This document shows, in pieces, positions 62,105 through 64,000 of a stretch of DNA of 64,000 nucleotides (the stretch's first letter is position 1; each line of letters opens with the position of its first letter). The position numbers and the translations under genes were made by a program. The stretch comes from Proteus columbae (lineage in GTDB: Bacteria; Pseudomonadota; Gammaproteobacteria; Enterobacterales; Enterobacteriaceae). The notes beneath the pieces were generated by a model. The model saw only the letters and a list, made by a program, of their open reading frames with translations, ran no database searches and was not told the DNA's origin. The DNA lies in assembly GCF_009914335.1 (NCBI RefSeq), contig NZ_CP043925.1:3782001-3846000 (forward strand), read 5' to 3'.

Positions 62105-62827
62105 ATGCAAGAAAGTTATAAAGTGCTAATCGTGGATGATGATTTACGTCTGCGTTCACTCTTAGAGCGCTATTTGACAGAGCAGGGTTTTCAAATCCGT
62201 ACTGCTGCAAACGCCGATCAGATGGATCGTCTGCTCACTCGCGAATCTATTCATCTTATTGTGCTCGATTTAATGCTTCCTGGTGAAGATGGCCTATCTA
62301 TTTGCCGCCGCTTAAGAAGCCAAAACAACCCTATCCCTATTATTATGGTTACTGCGAAAGGGGAAGAGGTTGATAGAATTGTTGGACTTGAAATCGGGGC
62401 TGATGATTACATCTCAAAACCCTTTAATCCAAGAGAACTACTAGCACGTATTCGCGCAGTTCTTCGTCGTCAAGCAAATGAATTGCCTGGCGCACCTTCA
62501 CAAGATAACGCCATTATCTCTTTTGGTAAGTTCAAGCTAAACCTTGGTACGCGTGAAATGTTCCACGAAGAAGAGCATATGCCTCTAACAAGTGGTGAAT
62601 TCGCCGTATTGAAAGTACTGGTATCTCACCCTCGTGAACCACTTTCTCGTGATAAATTAATGAGCCTTGCTCGTGGTCGTGAATACAGTGCGATGGAGCG
62701 TTCAATCGATGTCCAAATTTCACGTTTACGTCGCATGATTGAAGAAGACCCAACGCATCCTCGCTATATTCAAACAGTTTGGGGACTCGGCTACGTATTC
62801 GTTCCTGATGGAACCAGCGTTCAATGA
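62105..62827 (+). CDS. ompR: Osmolarity response regulator OmpR
   Basis: A 240-aa response regulator. Receiver domain with phospho-acceptor Asp55 (LIVLDLMLPG) and Lys105 region (SKPFNP); C-terminal winged helix with RSIDVQISRLRRMIE. It controls porin genes with EnvZ. GGGAGC lies 10 bp before the start. It overlaps envZ by ATGA, so the pair is one operon. It is intact, unlike its kinase. Confidence 0.97.
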   Translation: MQESYKVLIVDDDLRLRSLLERYLTEQGFQIRTAANADQMDRLLTRESIHLIVLDLMLPGEDGLSICRRLRSQNNPIPIIMVTAKGEEVDRIVGLEIGADDYISKPFNPRELLARIRAVLRRQANELPGAPSQDNAIISFGKFKLNLGTREMFHEEEHMPLTSGEFAVLKVLVSHPREPLSRDKLMSLARGREYSAMERSIDVQISRLRRMIEEDPTHPRYIQTVWGLGYVFVPDGTSVQ

Positions 62828-64000
62828 GAAGGCTGAGGCTTTCACCCCACAATAAACTGACACGCTCGTTATTTCTGGTTATCTCGCTACTTTTTTTTAG
62901 CTTGATAGCCAGTTATATCATTGTGCAACACCTTATTGTTGGGCCAAGCCTTCAGCAATTTAATAAAGTTTTAGCGTATGAAATACGCACTTTAATGCCT
63001 GAAGAACTGATCCTAGTAGACGGCACTCCGCTAAAAATTTCCCCTGCTTTACGCAATAAAATCTATACCGAACTCGGTATCTCTTTCTTTGATAAAGAAG
63101 CCGCGCTTGAGGAAGGACTCTATTGGGCCAAAATCGATGATGAATTAAGTGAACAGATGTTTGAATATCTGGGAGGGAAAACAGAGATCTGGGTTGAAAA
63201 CACGCTAGAATACCCTGTTTTATGGGTTAATACGCATATGTCCCCCTCACTTTGAATCCGTGTTCCACTCACTGAATTAGGGCAAAACTTCTTACTGCCT
63301 GTTTACCGACAAGCGATTATTTTCATTATTATCGTTGTCGCTTTTTTCTGGCTTTATAATCGTTTTCAAAACCGCCCACTTAATGAAGTAGAGTACGCTG
63401 CGCGCCGTATCGGAAAAGGCGTTATTCCTCCTCCTATTCCTGAATCTGGCTCTTCTGAAATGCGCTCAATTATTCGTGCCTTTAACCAGATGTCATCAGG
63501 TATTCGCTCGCTGGATAATGATAGAACGCTTGTTATGGCAGGTGTTAGCCATGACTTACGTACACCACTGACTCGAATTCGTCTAGCAACTGAAATGATG
63601 AGTCCCGAAGATAGTTACCTCGCAGACTCTATCAATAAAGATATCGAAGATTGTGATGCCATTATTGGGCAATTCTTAGACTATATGCGCACAGGTGAAG
63701 AGATGTCTTTAGAACTGTGTGATATGAATAATCTATTACAAGAAGTCATTTCAGCTGAATCTAATTTAGGAAAAATCAGTGAAGAACATCTTCATTCTGA
63801 ACCCATTAATATCACCGCCAACCCTATTGCAGTAAAACGCGCCCTTGCCAATATGATTGTCAATGCCAATCGCTATGGTAATGGTTGGGTCAGTGTTTCA
63901 AGTGGGAAAAATGAAGAATATGCATGGTTTCAAGTAGAAGATGATGGCCCTGGTATTCCACAAGAAGATAGACAACGTCTTTTCCAACCTTTTGTTCAGG
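62824..64000 (+). pseudogene. envZ: envZ sensor kinase, interrupted by in-frame TGA at codon 144 (3' end outside window)
   Basis: The frame begins MRRLRLSPHNKLTRSLFL and follows E. coli EnvZ through membrane segment 1 (about residues 15-35) and the periplasmic domain, up to THMSPSL at 63231-63252. It then meets TGA at 63253-63255. The same frame goes straight on as [10 protein letters not shown], membrane segment 2 (about 157-180), HAMP, the phospho-accepting His243 in [14 protein letters not shown], and ATPase motifs NMIVNA and DDGPGIP, to the window edge. In E. coli the codon is Trp144 (SPNIWVRVPLT), and His243 keeps its number, so this is one base change (TGG to TGA) without any indel. The product made is a 143-aa sensor fragment unless there is readthrough or restart. 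A sequencing error is the alternative. Confidence 0.9.

Noticed and set aside
63253..63255. TGA in envZ as selenocysteine or recoded tryptophan
   Set aside because: Homologues have Trp, not Cys, there; no selenocysteine hairpin is evident; and TGA acts as a normal stop in gmk and other genes of the window.

Overview
The window is a chromosomal segment of an enterobacterium of the Morganellaceae, most likely a Proteus species. The evidence is a twin-arginine-exported L-amino acid deaminase of the Proteus type, AT-rich intergenic DNA, and housekeeping proteins that look like diverged versions of their E. coli counterparts. Gene blocks keep E. coli micro-order (gor-rlmJ, dppABCDF, glyQS, gmk-rpoZ-spoT-trmH-recG-gltS-xanP-yicH, yihX-dtd-fabY, typA/glnALG/hemN, greB/ompR-envZ) but are joined differently and carry insertions.

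Layout: 0-4.4 kb holds a LacI-type regulator, a class II Fic AMP-transferase preceded by a duplicated nested palindrome, and an operon of the L-amino acid deaminase with an exported RidA-like protein. 4.9-13.1 kb holds gor, rlmJ, yqjC, yhjD, a tautomerase, a serine beta-lactamase-fold hydrolase, yhjJ and a sensor-only remnant of the c-di-GMP phosphodiesterase HmsP/PdeK. 13.6-19.4 kb is the dipeptide transporter dppABCDF, with a probable GcvB target in the dppA leader. A tRNA-Pro(UGG), two small exported proteins, yidE, avtA, tag and glyQS follow to 28.8 kb.

28.8-30.2 kb is an AT-rich two-gene insertion: an endonuclease/exonuclease/phosphatase-family protein and an overlapping unknown partner. 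This is the best candidate for an undescribed system. 30.4-44.5 kb runs yidR, yicG, gmk-rpoZ-spoT-trmH-recG, gltS, xanP (with a PurR box), an orphan 182-aa protein, yicH and an orphan antitoxin-like gene. 44.6-47.7 kb is rluF, fabY, dtd and yihX.

47.7-58.5 kb holds a mobile-element-like repeat, typA, the nitrogen regulon core glnA-glnL-glnG with NtrC sites and a sigma-54 promoter in E. coli-like geometry, hemN, and a three-lipoprotein operon (CsgG-like, DUF4810, DUF799). The end carries tex, greB, ompR and envZ. envZ has an in-frame TGA exactly at the position of E. coli Trp144, with the rest of the frame intact to the window edge, so this strain either lacks full-length EnvZ or the base is an assembly error.

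All product names rest on reading the translated sequence and recalled family features; no database search was run.
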